This document shows positions 1 through 7,521 of a stretch of DNA of 64,000 nt, one piece after another. How positions within the stretch are numbered: position 1 is the stretch's first letter; every line of letters begins with the position of its first letter. The notes below the pieces were generated by a model. It was not told where the DNA came from. It saw only the letters and a list, made by a program, of their open reading frames with translations, and made no database searches. The stretch spans positions 124,001 through 188,000 of the forward strand of contig NZ_JALNMJ010000003.1 in assembly GCF_023156505.1 (NCBI RefSeq), written 5' to 3'. Both the position numbers and the translations under genes were made by a program. This DNA is from Roseibium sediminicola (GTDB taxonomy: Bacteria; Pseudomonadota; Alphaproteobacteria; Rhizobiales; Stappiaceae).

Positions 1-745
1 CTTTGTTTCTGAACTTTCGCATTTGGGGCCTCGTTGGTTCCGTTCTTTCACAGGACCGGGCGCAATTGCAGAACCCTTGCCGGGACGCGTCCGCCGAACT
101 CTGCGCGCTGCTCTTCAACCCATGAATGCGCGTCTTTCACCGACCTTACGCTCTCAGGTATTCAAGCGGCACTGATACAGATCAGGCCAGTGGGTTCAAA
201 GACGCGCAGGGAGCCCGCACAGCTATTGATGAATCGCTTCCGATGCGCGACTTCAATGAACCGAACCCAATCCCATTATCTGCCACTCGCCAGCGGCTGC
301 GTGGATACCAGTCGTTCATTGAACGGTCAGGATGACGGCATGTGGTCTCTATCAACGTCGCAATGCAGAGTGCTGTCACTGTAGCTTCAGTCAGCGTAGA
401 CAGCGGTTCTGCTGCAAGTGGCTATCACGCGACGCTATTCCGTCAGATACCGCACCGTCGGCTTTCTTGAGAAAGAACCGAATTCCCTGAGCTGCAAAGT
501 CAAGCGTATGTGCGACCGTGCCGACTATTCAGACATCGCTGCCCGAATACGGTCCGGCCTAAGGAGAACACGGCTTCTGCCAAAGGCTTTTCTTCCTCCT
601 GCACTGATCTGGGTAAGTACCGGGTTGCATGCTTTCTCATAAGATGAACGAAACCGAAGGCAGGGCTCTGACCCGCTTCGGTTCAATCGGAGCAAAGTCC
701 CCGGCGAATTCTGCCGAAACGGACGGTGCCCGCAAGGATACTCAA
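1..745. other. Stretch without a supported gene
   Basis: No open frame here has a convincing ribosome binding site or a recognisable protein composition. Short overlapping frames exist on both strands (for example around 126-335 plus and 182-379 minus), but they contradict each other and none resembles a family I know. I see no tRNA-like cloverleaf or repeat. It may be decayed DNA or an upstream regulatory region of the small gene that starts at 746. Confidence 0.4.
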
Positions 746-1132
746 ATGGCATACGTACCGAACAGACTGAGACAAGACCCGCAATACGACCTTTTTCTAC
801 AAGCCCTCGTCGGAGACGATGTTCGCGGAACCAGTGTTACCGTGCTTTCGATGCTCGCCCGGCTTGGTGTCGATCCCTGGGTTGAGGCGGCGACCCTGGC
901 TCATTCGGGGGAGGCGGCTGCGCGGCAAAGACTGGAGGCGCTCCTGGGCCGCTTCACCGATGTACCGTTGTTCGGTCCGGCGCGAGCCATGGCCGTCTCG
1001 CGGCTGATCGCTTGTCTTCCGCGCATCGGCAAGAATGCTTCCGCGCCCCGGCCGACGGCAATATCCATCTATTGGCTGGTCGGCATCGGCTTGCTGCTGG
1101 CCTATGTCGGCTTTCAAACCCATGGCACTTAG
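746..1132 (+). CDS. Small membrane-anchored hypothetical protein
   Basis: This frame encodes about 128 residues from the ATG at 746. A longer start at 629 is possible but would add a tail with no protein-like character. The body is mostly alpha-helical in appearance and soluble (residues 1-100), with a stretch that includes LARLGVDPWVEAATLA. The C-terminus carries one hydrophobic segment (about residues 106-124, SIYWLVGIGLLLAYVGF), so it is probably tail-anchored in the inner membrane. It precedes two further small membrane proteins. I do not recognise the family; rhizobia often encode similar small proteins in stress-related clusters, which is only a contextual hint. Confidence 0.6.
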   Translation: MAYVPNRLRQDPQYDLFLQALVGDDVRGTSVTVLSMLARLGVDPWVEAATLAHSGEAAARQRLEALLGRFTDVPLFGPARAMAVSRLIACLPRIGKNASAPRPTAISIYWLVGIGLLLAYVGFQTHGT

Positions 1133-1201
1133 AAGGGAACCGGCAGCCTATTCACCCTGCCTCCACGGTCCTTTGAACATCGGCAATCTTTGAGGAACAA
1201 G

Positions 1202-1345
1202 ATGATCAACCGGAACCTTCTTCTGATCCTTGTCGGCGTGCTTGCCGTCGTGGCGGTTGGCGCAAGCTATCTGTACTACAACGAACGCCAGCGCGGGATC
1301 GATATCGAGATCGGCCAGAACGGCATTTCCATCGAAGGAAAATGA
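1202..1345 (+). CDS. 47-residue single-span membrane protein
   Basis: The ORF starts at ATG 1202 and encodes 47 residues, preceded by a purine-rich stretch (gaggaacaag) that can serve as ribosome binding site. Residues 4-24 form a strongly hydrophobic helix (LLLILVGVLAVVAVGA) followed by a short charged tail ending NGISIEGK. The size and layout, a single N-terminal span and a short polar tail, match small unannotated membrane proteins common in Hyphomicrobiales. It sits between the gene at 746 and the DUF3309 gene at 1460, all in the same direction. Function is unknown. Confidence 0.6.
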   Translation: MINRNLLLILVGVLAVVAVGASYLYYNERQRGIDIEIGQNGISIEGK

Positions 1346-1459
1346 GCAATTTGGCGCAGCCGGGGCGTCACGAAGACCAATGAGCCGCCCGGTCACCGCG
1401 GTTCGGATCAACAGGACCTATCGCGTGACGCGTTAGGTCCTCTTTCAGGAGAATCCATC

Positions 1460-1624
1460 ATGTCACTCGGCTTGATCCTCATTATTCTGCTTGTCGTTAT
1501 TCTTTTGGGCGGATTCAGCGGCCGTATCGGCGGCTATGGTTTTGGCTTCGGCCACGCCGGGGTCGGTGTGCTTGGTACGGTTCTGATCGTCGTCGTCGTG
1601 CTTGTGCTGCTTGGCCGCATCTAA
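1460..1624 (+). CDS. DUF3309 family small membrane protein
   Basis: The ORF encodes 54 residues, starting at ATG 1460 behind the ribosome binding site tcaggaga. It has two hydrophobic helices (about residues 3-17 and 36-52) joined by a glycine-rich loop containing GGYGFGFGHAG. Length, the start MSLGLILIILLVV and the terminal LLGRI fit the DUF3309 family of small alphaproteobacterial membrane proteins, which has no known biochemical function. It shares direction with the small membrane proteins just upstream, and its stop is followed by a gene-free stretch before the convergent nhaA. Confidence 0.75.
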   Translation: MSLGLILIILLVVILLGGFSGRIGGYGFGFGHAGVGVLGTVLIVVVVLVLLGRI

Positions 1625-1969
1625 AGTGTTTCACTGCCTTAGGTGCTGTCGATTTCAGTGCCCACAGTAAAGCCCGCAGGAGCCGCTCCATGGGACTTGA
1701 AGATGTGGACGCCCGCTGCTGACCTCCATGTTCCAAGTCAGAAAACGAGGTTTCTGGACGCCCCAGAGCCCTCGGCGACAAACAGAAGCAGGGGAACCGT
1801 GACGATCTTGTCAAGTGGAAGAGCGTTTCGGCTGTTGCCAGGAGCCTCACACCTTGCCGACAGACAATCCTAACTGCCCAGGACGGAGCATCAACGCCGT
1901 GCCAGACCCAATTGTGCTTGGTTGAATTCGATCAACCGGTCGAAAAGGCTCCGTTGAAGTTATGTATTT
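1625..1969. other. Convergent intergenic stretch with an orphan FNR/FixK-like box
   Basis: This 345 bp stretch lies between the stop of the DUF3309 gene and the stop of nhaA. I see no supported gene in it. At 1922-1935 it contains TTGAATTCGATCAA, one base away from the classic FNR/FixK consensus TTGAT-N4-ATCAA and extended to the arms GGTTGA/TCAACC. No gene start lies downstream of it on either strand within the stretch, so it may be a chance match, or it may drive an unannotated RNA. Confidence 0.4.
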
Positions 1970-3313
1970 TCAGACTTCCTCGGTTGTCCCGTTTCGGCGG
2001 AGGTCAGAGCGCGTCACCAGCCACAAGAGCGCAAGCAACCCGATTATCGCTGAGACTGCGGATCCCATAAGAATTCCGAGCTTTGCGGCTCCTAGCTGAT
2101 TGGGATCAAAAGCCAGGTTCGCGATAAACAGCGACATGGTGAAACCGATGCCCGCAAGAAAGGCTCCGGCCGTCAAGAATGGCCATGACAAATGAGTGGG
2201 CCTGGTTGCCAGGCCCAGACGGACGGCTCCCCAGCTGAATGCGAGAACACCGAGTGGCTTGCCGAACACAAGTCCGGCGACAATGGCGATGGAAACCTTC
2301 TGACTGACGTCGCTCAGTTCGATTGCGACGCCCGCATTCGCGAAAGCGAAAAGCGGCATTATCACAAACCCCACCCAAGGATGCAGCGTCAATTCGATCC
2401 GCTCAACGGGAGAAAGGGACTCTGAAACCGCTCGACCGGCCGCGCGAAGATCGCTGCGTTCCGGGGTGTCTCCGCTCCAGTGCTCCCCTCCCGGATAGGC
2501 GAGCACCCGCGCAAGGATTGCACGCAAGCGCGTGTCGCTCACCCAGACTCGTGTCGGGGTCATCAGCCCGAGAACGACCCCTGTAATTGTCGCATGGATA
2601 CCCGAAGCGTCGACACATAACCAAATGACGAGGCCCGCCAGATAATATATCGGGATGCTTCTTATCCCGAGGCGGGCCAGACCTGCGACCAACCCAAGAC
2701 CGGCAATTGCTAGCCCCGTGGCGGTCCAGCTCAGCGGCCCTCCATAAAAGACAGCCACCACCAGTATTGCCCCGACATCATCGAAAATGGCCAAGGACAG
2801 CAAGAACAGCCTGAGTACGGTTGGAACGAGCCGTCCGAAGAGCGCTAGACACCCGATCGCGAATGCCGTGTCGGTCGCCATAACCGTTCCCCATCCATGG
2901 GTCCCAGGTTGTCCGACTATTAAGGCCAAATAGATAACGACCGGAACGATCATACCGCCGAGAGCCGCAGCCAAGGGCAGCGCCGCATGTCTTGGTTTCC
3001 TCAACTCGCCAAGGACCAGTTCCCGTTTGAGCTCGAGAGAAATCACGAAGAAGAAGAACGTCATCAAGCCGTCGTTGATCCAGTGCCGCAATGAACGGGT
3101 GAAATCCAACGACCCGAAATTCAGGCCAACCGGCGTCTCCCAGAAAATGAAGAAACCAGATGCCCAGGAGGAATTGGCCAGCAGGAGCGCCAGGAAGACG
3201 GCAAGGAGCAACAATCCGCCTGCCGCGGATTCAATCTTGAGAAACCTCGCGACCGGTTTCGTGAACCTGTCGGCGAATTCGGTTGGCAGATTTGAGTTGT
3301 TCTGATGTGTCAT
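1970..3313 (-). CDS. nhaA: Na+/H+ antiporter NhaA
   Basis: NhaA exchanges external protons for cytoplasmic sodium across the inner membrane and supports growth in salt and at alkaline pH. The protein has about 447 residues from ATG 3313; a TTG two codons upstream is the only other start. About a dozen hydrophobic spans are visible. The double aspartate at residues 178-179, in the context LAIFDDVGAI, corresponds to the ion-binding pair of the Escherichia coli protein. The protein is about 60 residues longer than that homologue because of a polar insert after the TPTRVWVSDTRL segment. It is convergent with the DUF3309 gene and tail-to-tail with the small gene at 3395. Salt tolerance fits the stress-like context. 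Confidence 0.93.
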   Translation of the reverse strand: MTHQNNSNLPTEFADRFTKPVARFLKIESAAGGLLLLAVFLALLLANSSWASGFFIFWETPVGLNFGSLDFTRSLRHWINDGLMTFFFFVISLELKRELVLGELRKPRHAALPLAAALGGMIVPVVIYLALIVGQPGTHGWGTVMATDTAFAIGCLALFGRLVPTVLRLFLLSLAIFDDVGAILVVAVFYGGPLSWTATGLAIAGLGLVAGLARLGIRSIPIYYLAGLVIWLCVDASGIHATITGVVLGLMTPTRVWVSDTRLRAILARVLAYPGGEHWSGDTPERSDLRAAGRAVSESLSPVERIELTLHPWVGFVIMPLFAFANAGVAIELSDVSQKVSIAIVAGLVFGKPLGVLAFSWGAVRLGLATRPTHLSWPFLTAGAFLAGIGFTMSLFIANLAFDPNQLGAAKLGILMGSAVSAIIGLLALLWLVTRSDLRRNGTTEEV

Positions 3314-3394
3314 GGCCAATGCGATGCATCATTTGATGCGGAATGGAATGAAACAGCCCGAAGAATGTTGACGGAATGCCCTCCGCCGCGAGCG

Positions 3395-3640
3395 TCAATC
3401 GGATTGTGGCCGCCGTACCGAGTTTCCTCCGGCGATGATCCGTTTGATCAGCTCAGAAACGGCTTGGTGCGTTTCCATTTCGGCTTTATCTCCGGTAGCA
3501 TTCTCATGAGTTGCGGCAGCATCCCGCAAAACGCCTACGATTTCGTGCTCGGGAAGAATTTTGTGATCGTTCATTGCAAGCAAAAGTGCTTCGCAGATCG
3601 AGAGCGCCGCCATTCCTGAATAGTCGTTGACGTCGGGCAT
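3395..3640 (-). CDS. Small hypothetical protein divergent from a Crp-type regulator
   Basis: The protein has about 81 residues from ATG 3640, which has a fair ribosome binding site (aaagggg, 8 bases upstream). The frame stays open further upstream to 3925, but that extension would run antisense through the promoter and start of the regulator gene, so I reject it. The sequence is soluble and helical, with a core SICEALLLAMNDHKILPEHEI and a charged C-terminus. I have the impression of similar unannotated small proteins in rhizobia, but no function is known. It is transcribed divergently from the Crp-type gene across a perfect inverted repeat (3714-3732), so it is a likely target of that regulator. 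Confidence 0.6.
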   Translation of the reverse strand: MPDVNDYSGMAALSICEALLLAMNDHKILPEHEIVGVLRDAAATHENATGDKAEMETHQAVSELIKRIIAGGNSVRRPQSD

Positions 3641-3713
3641 CTGGGCTGCCCCTTTCATGGGTGAAAGCTCTGCTTGGGTCTGAGCCCAATAAACTTCACC
3701 AGAATGACAGGAA

Positions 3714-3732
3714 ATCAGTATGCTGTACTGAT
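3714..3732. promoter_or_regulatory. Perfect inverted repeat in a divergent promoter region
   Basis: ATCAGTA-TGCTG-TACTGAT forms 7-base arms around a 5-base centre. It lies between the divergent starts at 3640 (minus) and 3791 (plus). Position and symmetry suggest an operator, most simply for the adjacent Crp-type regulator. It does not match the FNR consensus TTGAT-N4-ATCAA. Confidence 0.45.
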
Positions 3733-3790
3733 CGAAAGCAGTCTTGGCCCAGACAACTCGGAAATCTGATAACTTCCTGGGATAAACGCT

Positions 3791-4525
3791 TTGAATTTTA
3801 TCGAAAAAAGTCCGCTTGCCCGCAAGCTTTCCAACTTCGTTGCCCTGTCTGCGAGCGAGTTCGATGCCTTGCGTAATCTGCACAAGCGCCGCCGCAGCTT
3901 TGTTGCTGGACGTGATCTTGTCCAACAGGGACAGTCCGATCAGGCAGCCTACATTCTTTCGGAAGGTTGGGTGTGCTCATACAAGATCCAACCTGACGGG
4001 ACACGCCAGATCGTCGATTTCCAAATTCCTGGAGACTTTTTGGGATTGCGCAGCGTATTGCTTCGTACTTCGGACCACAGTTTCGAACCGATCACAGATA
4101 TTCAGGCGGTTGAAGTTCAGGCTGGCGACCTTCTCGATACGTTTGCAACCTCCCCACGACTGGCGACAGCCATATTATGGGCCGCGTCAAGAGACGAAGC
4201 CATGGTCGTCGAACACCTCGTCAATCTCGGACGGCGCGACGCGGATAGGCGCACCGCGCATTTCCTGCTCGAACTTGGCGCAAGGTTGGTTCTGGTGGGT
4301 ATGGGCAGCCAAACTGGCTATGACTGTCCGCTGACACAGTACCACCTCGCCGATGCTCTGGGGCTGAGTGCCGTTCACGTCAATCGCGTTTTGCGGCAAC
4401 TGCGCGAAAACGGGTTACTAATGTTTCGAAACGGCAAGGTGATGTTTGGCGACCGTGACCGACTTGTCGAATTTGCGGGGTTTGACCCTGAATATCTAGA
4501 CCAAAACGGGCCGTTTCTGAAGTAA
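3791..4525 (+). CDS. Crp/Fnr family transcriptional regulator
   Basis: This is a cytoplasmic DNA-binding regulator of 244 residues. Residues about 20-125 form a cyclic-nucleotide-binding-type beta barrel (GRDLVQQGQSDQAAYILSEGW, then IPGDFLGL). A Crp-type helix-turn-helix sits near residues 184-205 (HLADALGLSAVHVNRVLRQL). The N-terminal cysteine cluster of oxygen-sensing FNR is absent, so it is not a classical Fe-S FNR. The start used is TTG at 3791; no better in-frame ATG precedes the barrel. It is divergent from the small gene at 3395. The effector and regulon cannot be read from the sequence. Confidence 0.85.
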   Translation: MNFIEKSPLARKLSNFVALSASEFDALRNLHKRRRSFVAGRDLVQQGQSDQAAYILSEGWVCSYKIQPDGTRQIVDFQIPGDFLGLRSVLLRTSDHSFEPITDIQAVEVQAGDLLDTFATSPRLATAILWAASRDEAMVVEHLVNLGRRDADRRTAHFLLELGARLVLVGMGSQTGYDCPLTQYHLADALGLSAVHVNRVLRQLRENGLLMFRNGKVMFGDRDRLVEFAGFDPEYLDQNGPFLK

Positions 4526-5014
4526 ATCTTACGCACTCAGAACCTCAACTCAGGTTGTCTAAATTCATCGGAATGTTTTCAGGAAGAACAGATGGCTTAA
4601 TATTCTGCTCTCCTTTCCGATATTTCTCATTTTTTCATGATCTTAATAGAAAACTATGCACGGGTAGGCAAATTCTCAAGTCAGAATATTGGCTGCTTCG
4701 GCGCCGATAAGACGCCGGGGACTAACCTCGATCAGGATGTGCCTTCCAGGTTCCATGTAGAATCATCCGAACGGTCGGGTTCCAGGTCAATTTCCTGATA
4801 CGCGTTTTGCAACGTCAGCAAAGACAGGAAAGCGGCGCGCCTCTTCCACAATCGGGCTCGTGCTGCTGACCCCGAAAGACGAAATTATCTCAAAGTCGTT
4901 AAGCGGCGAAGCTGCCCTCAAGAGTGCCGAACCTGATTCCGGGTACCTGCCTGAGCTTGCGCCGGCAGGCTTTGAACGATCCGCGCGCATGCTTGCAAAG
5001 GGAGCACTAAGGCT
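4526..5014. other. Gene-poor stretch
   Basis: I see no secure gene in these 489 bp. A short frame (about 4860-5030, GTG start) encodes a peptide including LTPKDEIISKSLSGEAALKS and overlaps the next gene start, but it lacks a good ribosome binding site. A minus-strand frame covering 4787-5530 runs antisense through the following gene and is probably a shadow. A weak hairpin (AACCT/AGGTT, near 4540-4556) follows the regulator gene and might end its transcript. Confidence 0.4.
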
Positions 5015-5497
5015 ATGGAAACCAAAATGAAAACAACTGGACCCGTGACGGATTCCACAGATCTCGAGCGGCGGGTTCTTGCGCACGAGAGAATTCTGCA
5101 GTCCCTCATCGCGTATATGTCCTGCTCTGAGCCCAGGTTTGTCGAGCACCTCAAGACACGTTTTGTCGACACGATGTCGATGGCGCGCCGGGAACAGGAC
5201 TACAGAGACGTTGACGATTATGCAGAAGAATTCATACGCGGGGTGATGAATCTCGGGGGAACCTGTGCCACTCCGAAGTCGAACAAATCGAAACCTGAAA
5301 AGGCCGCCAGGCGTCCGATAGAATTCGCGCTTGATTCCACCCATCCGCCTCTTCCAGGTGTTGAACAGGATCGGGTGCGGGTCCTGGAAAGAAATGGAAT
5401 ATGGGAGGTAAGGGTTGATGGTGCCTTTCTGGGAAATTACCAGAAATCGGAACACGCCCGGACGGCTGCGGCACTTGCCAGGCTTTCGCTCAAATGA
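5015..5497 (+). CDS. Hypothetical protein with a DUF2188-like C-terminus
   Basis: The protein has 160 residues from ATG 5015, with a plausible ribosome binding site (gggagc) upstream. The N-terminal two thirds are charged and helical (RRVLAHERILQSLIAYM). The last 40 residues (VRVLERNGIWEVRVDGAFLG, then NYQKSEHARTAAALA) resemble the DUF2188 pattern, a small beta-strand module ending in an alanine-rich helix. Its stop overlaps the start of the transglutaminase-like gene by 4 bases, so the two are co-transcribed and probably translationally coupled. Function is unknown. Confidence 0.65.
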   Translation: METKMKTTGPVTDSTDLERRVLAHERILQSLIAYMSCSEPRFVEHLKTRFVDTMSMARREQDYRDVDDYAEEFIRGVMNLGGTCATPKSNKSKPEKAARRPIEFALDSTHPPLPGVEQDRVRVLERNGIWEVRVDGAFLGNYQKSEHARTAAALARLSLK

Positions 5498-6363
5498 CAC
5501 AAGCCCTGCCTTCAAATGTCCGTTTGGCATGTTCAGATCGCAAAAAGCAAGGTGATCTGCGGATTAGTCTGGGTTGCCGTCTCGATTTCGAATTTCCAAA
5601 ATCCACACCAATGCTTGCGATGCTCAACGTCGATGACACGCGTTATTGTGACCTCGAGCGACTGGACTATTTGACGACCACTCCCTGTGTGCCGATCGAA
5701 AGCTATCGGGATGTTTTCGGGAATTGGTGTTCCAGGCTGACGGCACCGCCGGGCACCTTCACACTCTCGACACATGGCATCTTCTTAGACAGCGGCAAAA
5801 AGGATCCGGTTTTTCCGGCCGCCTATCAGCATGTTGTTGAAGACCTCCCGTCCGATACGTTCGTGTTTATATTGGGGAGCAGGTATTGCGATACCGACCT
5901 CCTGTCGGAAGAAGCCTGGCGGCTGTTTGGAAATTCACAGACTGGCTGGGCCAGGGTACAGGCCATTTGTGACTACGTGCACCAGCATGTGACCTTCGGC
6001 TATGAGCATGCACGGGCGACCCGAACAGCGTCTGAGACTCTGGCTGAAAGGCGGGGCGTTTGCCGCGACTATACCCATCTGGCAATCGCCTTCTGCCGAT
6101 GCATGAACATACCGGCCCGCTATTGTACAGGATACCTGAGTGATATTGGCGAGCCGGAACCGCATCCCCCGGGTGATTTCGCAGCCTGGATGGAAGTTTT
6201 CCTGGCAAACCGTTGGTGGGTCTTTGATCCGCGCAACAACCAGCGCCGCATCGCGCGATTTCTGATTGGCCACGGGCGGGATGCAGCCGATGTCCCGCTT
6301 ACACAGACCTTTGGCGAAAACACTTTAAGGAATTTCAAAGTTTGGACCGAGATTTCCGATTGA
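5494..6363 (+). CDS. Transglutaminase-like cysteine protein
   Basis: This is a cytoplasmic protein of 289 residues. The N-terminal half resembles the beta domain that precedes bacterial transglutaminase cores. The core carries the conserved cysteine at residue 190 (RRGVCRDYTHLA) and the aspartate in FDPRNN near residue 245. In classical members a histidine precedes AW; here the motif reads DFAAWMEVF, so alanine occupies that place, as I recall for a rhizobial subgroup with FSAWFE. The C-terminus (HGRDAADVPLTQTFGENTL) is also typical of that subgroup. It may be a protease or amidase rather than a cross-linker. It overlaps the preceding gene by 4 bases. Substrate is unknown. Confidence 0.8.
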   Translation: MTQALPSNVRLACSDRKKQGDLRISLGCRLDFEFPKSTPMLAMLNVDDTRYCDLERLDYLTTTPCVPIESYRDVFGNWCSRLTAPPGTFTLSTHGIFLDSGKKDPVFPAAYQHVVEDLPSDTFVFILGSRYCDTDLLSEEAWRLFGNSQTGWARVQAICDYVHQHVTFGYEHARATRTASETLAERRGVCRDYTHLAIAFCRCMNIPARYCTGYLSDIGEPEPHPPGDFAAWMEVFLANRWWVFDPRNNQRRIARFLIGHGRDAADVPLTQTFGENTLRNFKVWTEISD

Positions 6364-6501
6364 GACTAACTTCGATCAGCACGCAACCGGCCGGATCCAT
6401 CTAAAGTCTTTGAAACGGTCTCGCTCCGTCTGAGTTCTTCTACCAAGACGATTCCAGGAGTTTGACTGAAGCACAACCATCGAGAAACGACAGAGATTGA
6501 C

Positions 6502-6804
6502 ATGAACACCAGATCGACCAGATCGACGGTGAAGTTCTTCCATCCCTTCTCTTTGAGGGGGCAATCGGAAGTCCTACCTGCCGGAGACTATGAAATCCTT
6601 GTCGAAGAGGAACTTCTTCAGGATATGAATTTCCTCGGATACCGAAAGACGGCGACCTATCTGATGGTTTCCGGCAAGGGCAGGACCCACATGCGAGAGA
6701 TTTCCGGAAACGATCTGGAAGCCATACTCGATCGCGACCGGTCCGCCAACGATGAAGTGCCCGAAGACGACGCGGACGTTTCTCCGCAGGAGGACTTGAA
6801 ATGA
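6502..6804 (+). CDS. Hypothetical protein, 100 residues
   Basis: This is a soluble protein without signal peptide, starting at ATG 6502. It opens with a basic leader, then a beta-rich part (VKFFHPFSLRGQSEVLPAGD) followed by the acidic patch VEEELL and a segment of alternating strands. The acidic tail (DEVPEDDADVSPQEDL) is probably disordered. Proteins with a leading FxxPFxLxGxxEVLPAGxY pattern occur in rhizobia next to stress genes, but I know no function. Its stop overlaps the next start by 4 bases, which indicates coupling. Confidence 0.65.
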   Translation: MNTRSTRSTVKFFHPFSLRGQSEVLPAGDYEILVEEELLQDMNFLGYRKTATYLMVSGKGRTHMREISGNDLEAILDRDRSANDEVPEDDADVSPQEDLK

Positions 6805-7154
6805 ACACTCCCATATGGCTGAAGCCTGTCATCCTAGGCGTTGTGATCGGCGCCGTGACCGCTACCACCGTTGGCTTTTCCTGGGGCGGCTGGGTAACAG
6901 GTGGAAATGCGGACAAGATGGCGAACAAGCTGTCGCACAACAACGTTATCGCGGCGCTGTTACCGGTCTGCATCGAAAAGTCCCGGACTGACACGCTGCG
7001 GGCGGACAAGATGGCCTCAATTCGCGAGACCTCAACCTATCAGCGCAGAGGTGCACTCATGGAGACCGGTTGGGCGACCCCTCCTGGCTCGGAAACCGCT
7101 GACCGGGATCTGGCAGAAGCTTGCCTGGCTGAACTCAAACTCGACAAGTCCTGA
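6801..7154 (+). CDS. Membrane-anchored hypothetical protein
   Basis: The protein has 117 residues. Residues 7-30 form one hydrophobic span or uncleaved signal anchor (LKPVILGVVIGAVTATTVGFSWGGW). The rest is helical, with two cysteines (in PVCIEKS and EACLAEL) that could pair in the periplasm. The ATG overlaps the stop of the preceding gene by 4 bases. The WGGWVTGG motif after the span recurs in small rhizobial proteins of unknown role. The context, next to hflK/hflC, suggests envelope function, which is inference only. Confidence 0.65.
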   Translation: MNTPIWLKPVILGVVIGAVTATTVGFSWGGWVTGGNADKMANKLSHNNVIAALLPVCIEKSRTDTLRADKMASIRETSTYQRRGALMETGWATPPGSETADRDLAEACLAELKLDKS

Positions 7155-7521
7155 AGCAGGTTCTAAGCGGGACCGGAGTGGCTGGGATGCCTAGGAGGAT
7201 GTTTCCGGCCGTTGCTGGCGGTAATATCGAAGCCACAGATATGCATACGCCCAGGCCTTTTACACTGCAGGCGTTCTTCTGTCGTCGACCGAGGGAAAAC
7301 CAATCGGATCGGACCGCAATTCAAGCCGCCGAAAACGAAGGTATGCCGGTGTTGGAAAGCATCAGTTAGCTCCAGATCGCGCGCACATGCCCGCTATCCC
7401 GGGACGGGAAGCTCAGCCGCAAGGCTTGGAGCCAGGCAATAACCTGACCGGCAATTTCAATTTTGAGAACCAATCAACCGAGCCGTTCCGCTTGCAAAAG
7501 CGTCTCATGAAAGGCAACAGC
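7155..7521. other. Intergenic stretch upstream of hflK
   Basis: I see no supported gene in these 367 bp. Frames starting near 7178 and 7212 overlap each other and have no ribosome binding site or family resemblance. The frame of hflK itself stays open upstream to 7387, but that extension is unlike the HflK N-terminus. A promoter for hflKC probably lies here; TTGAGAACCAATCAA (from about 7461) resembles an FNR box but has a 5-base centre and so does not fit the consensus. Confidence 0.4.

Noticed and set aside
126-335. Short frames near the window start
   Set aside because: Overlapping frames on both strands, no ribosome binding site, no family resemblance.
3641-3925. N-terminal extension of the small gene at 3395
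   Set aside because: It would cross the divergent promoter and run antisense into the Crp-type gene; ATG 3640 has a ribosome binding site.
4860-5030. A 56-residue plus-strand frame ahead of 5015
   Set aside because: Protein-like in part, but with a GTG start, no good ribosome binding site and an overlap into the next gene.
4787-5530. A 247-residue minus-strand frame
   Set aside because: It runs antisense to the gene at 5015, which has a ribosome binding site and a 4-base overlap with its neighbour.
7455-7475. FNR-like box ahead of hflK
   Set aside because: TTGAG-N5-ATCAA has a 5-base centre; the consensus needs 4.
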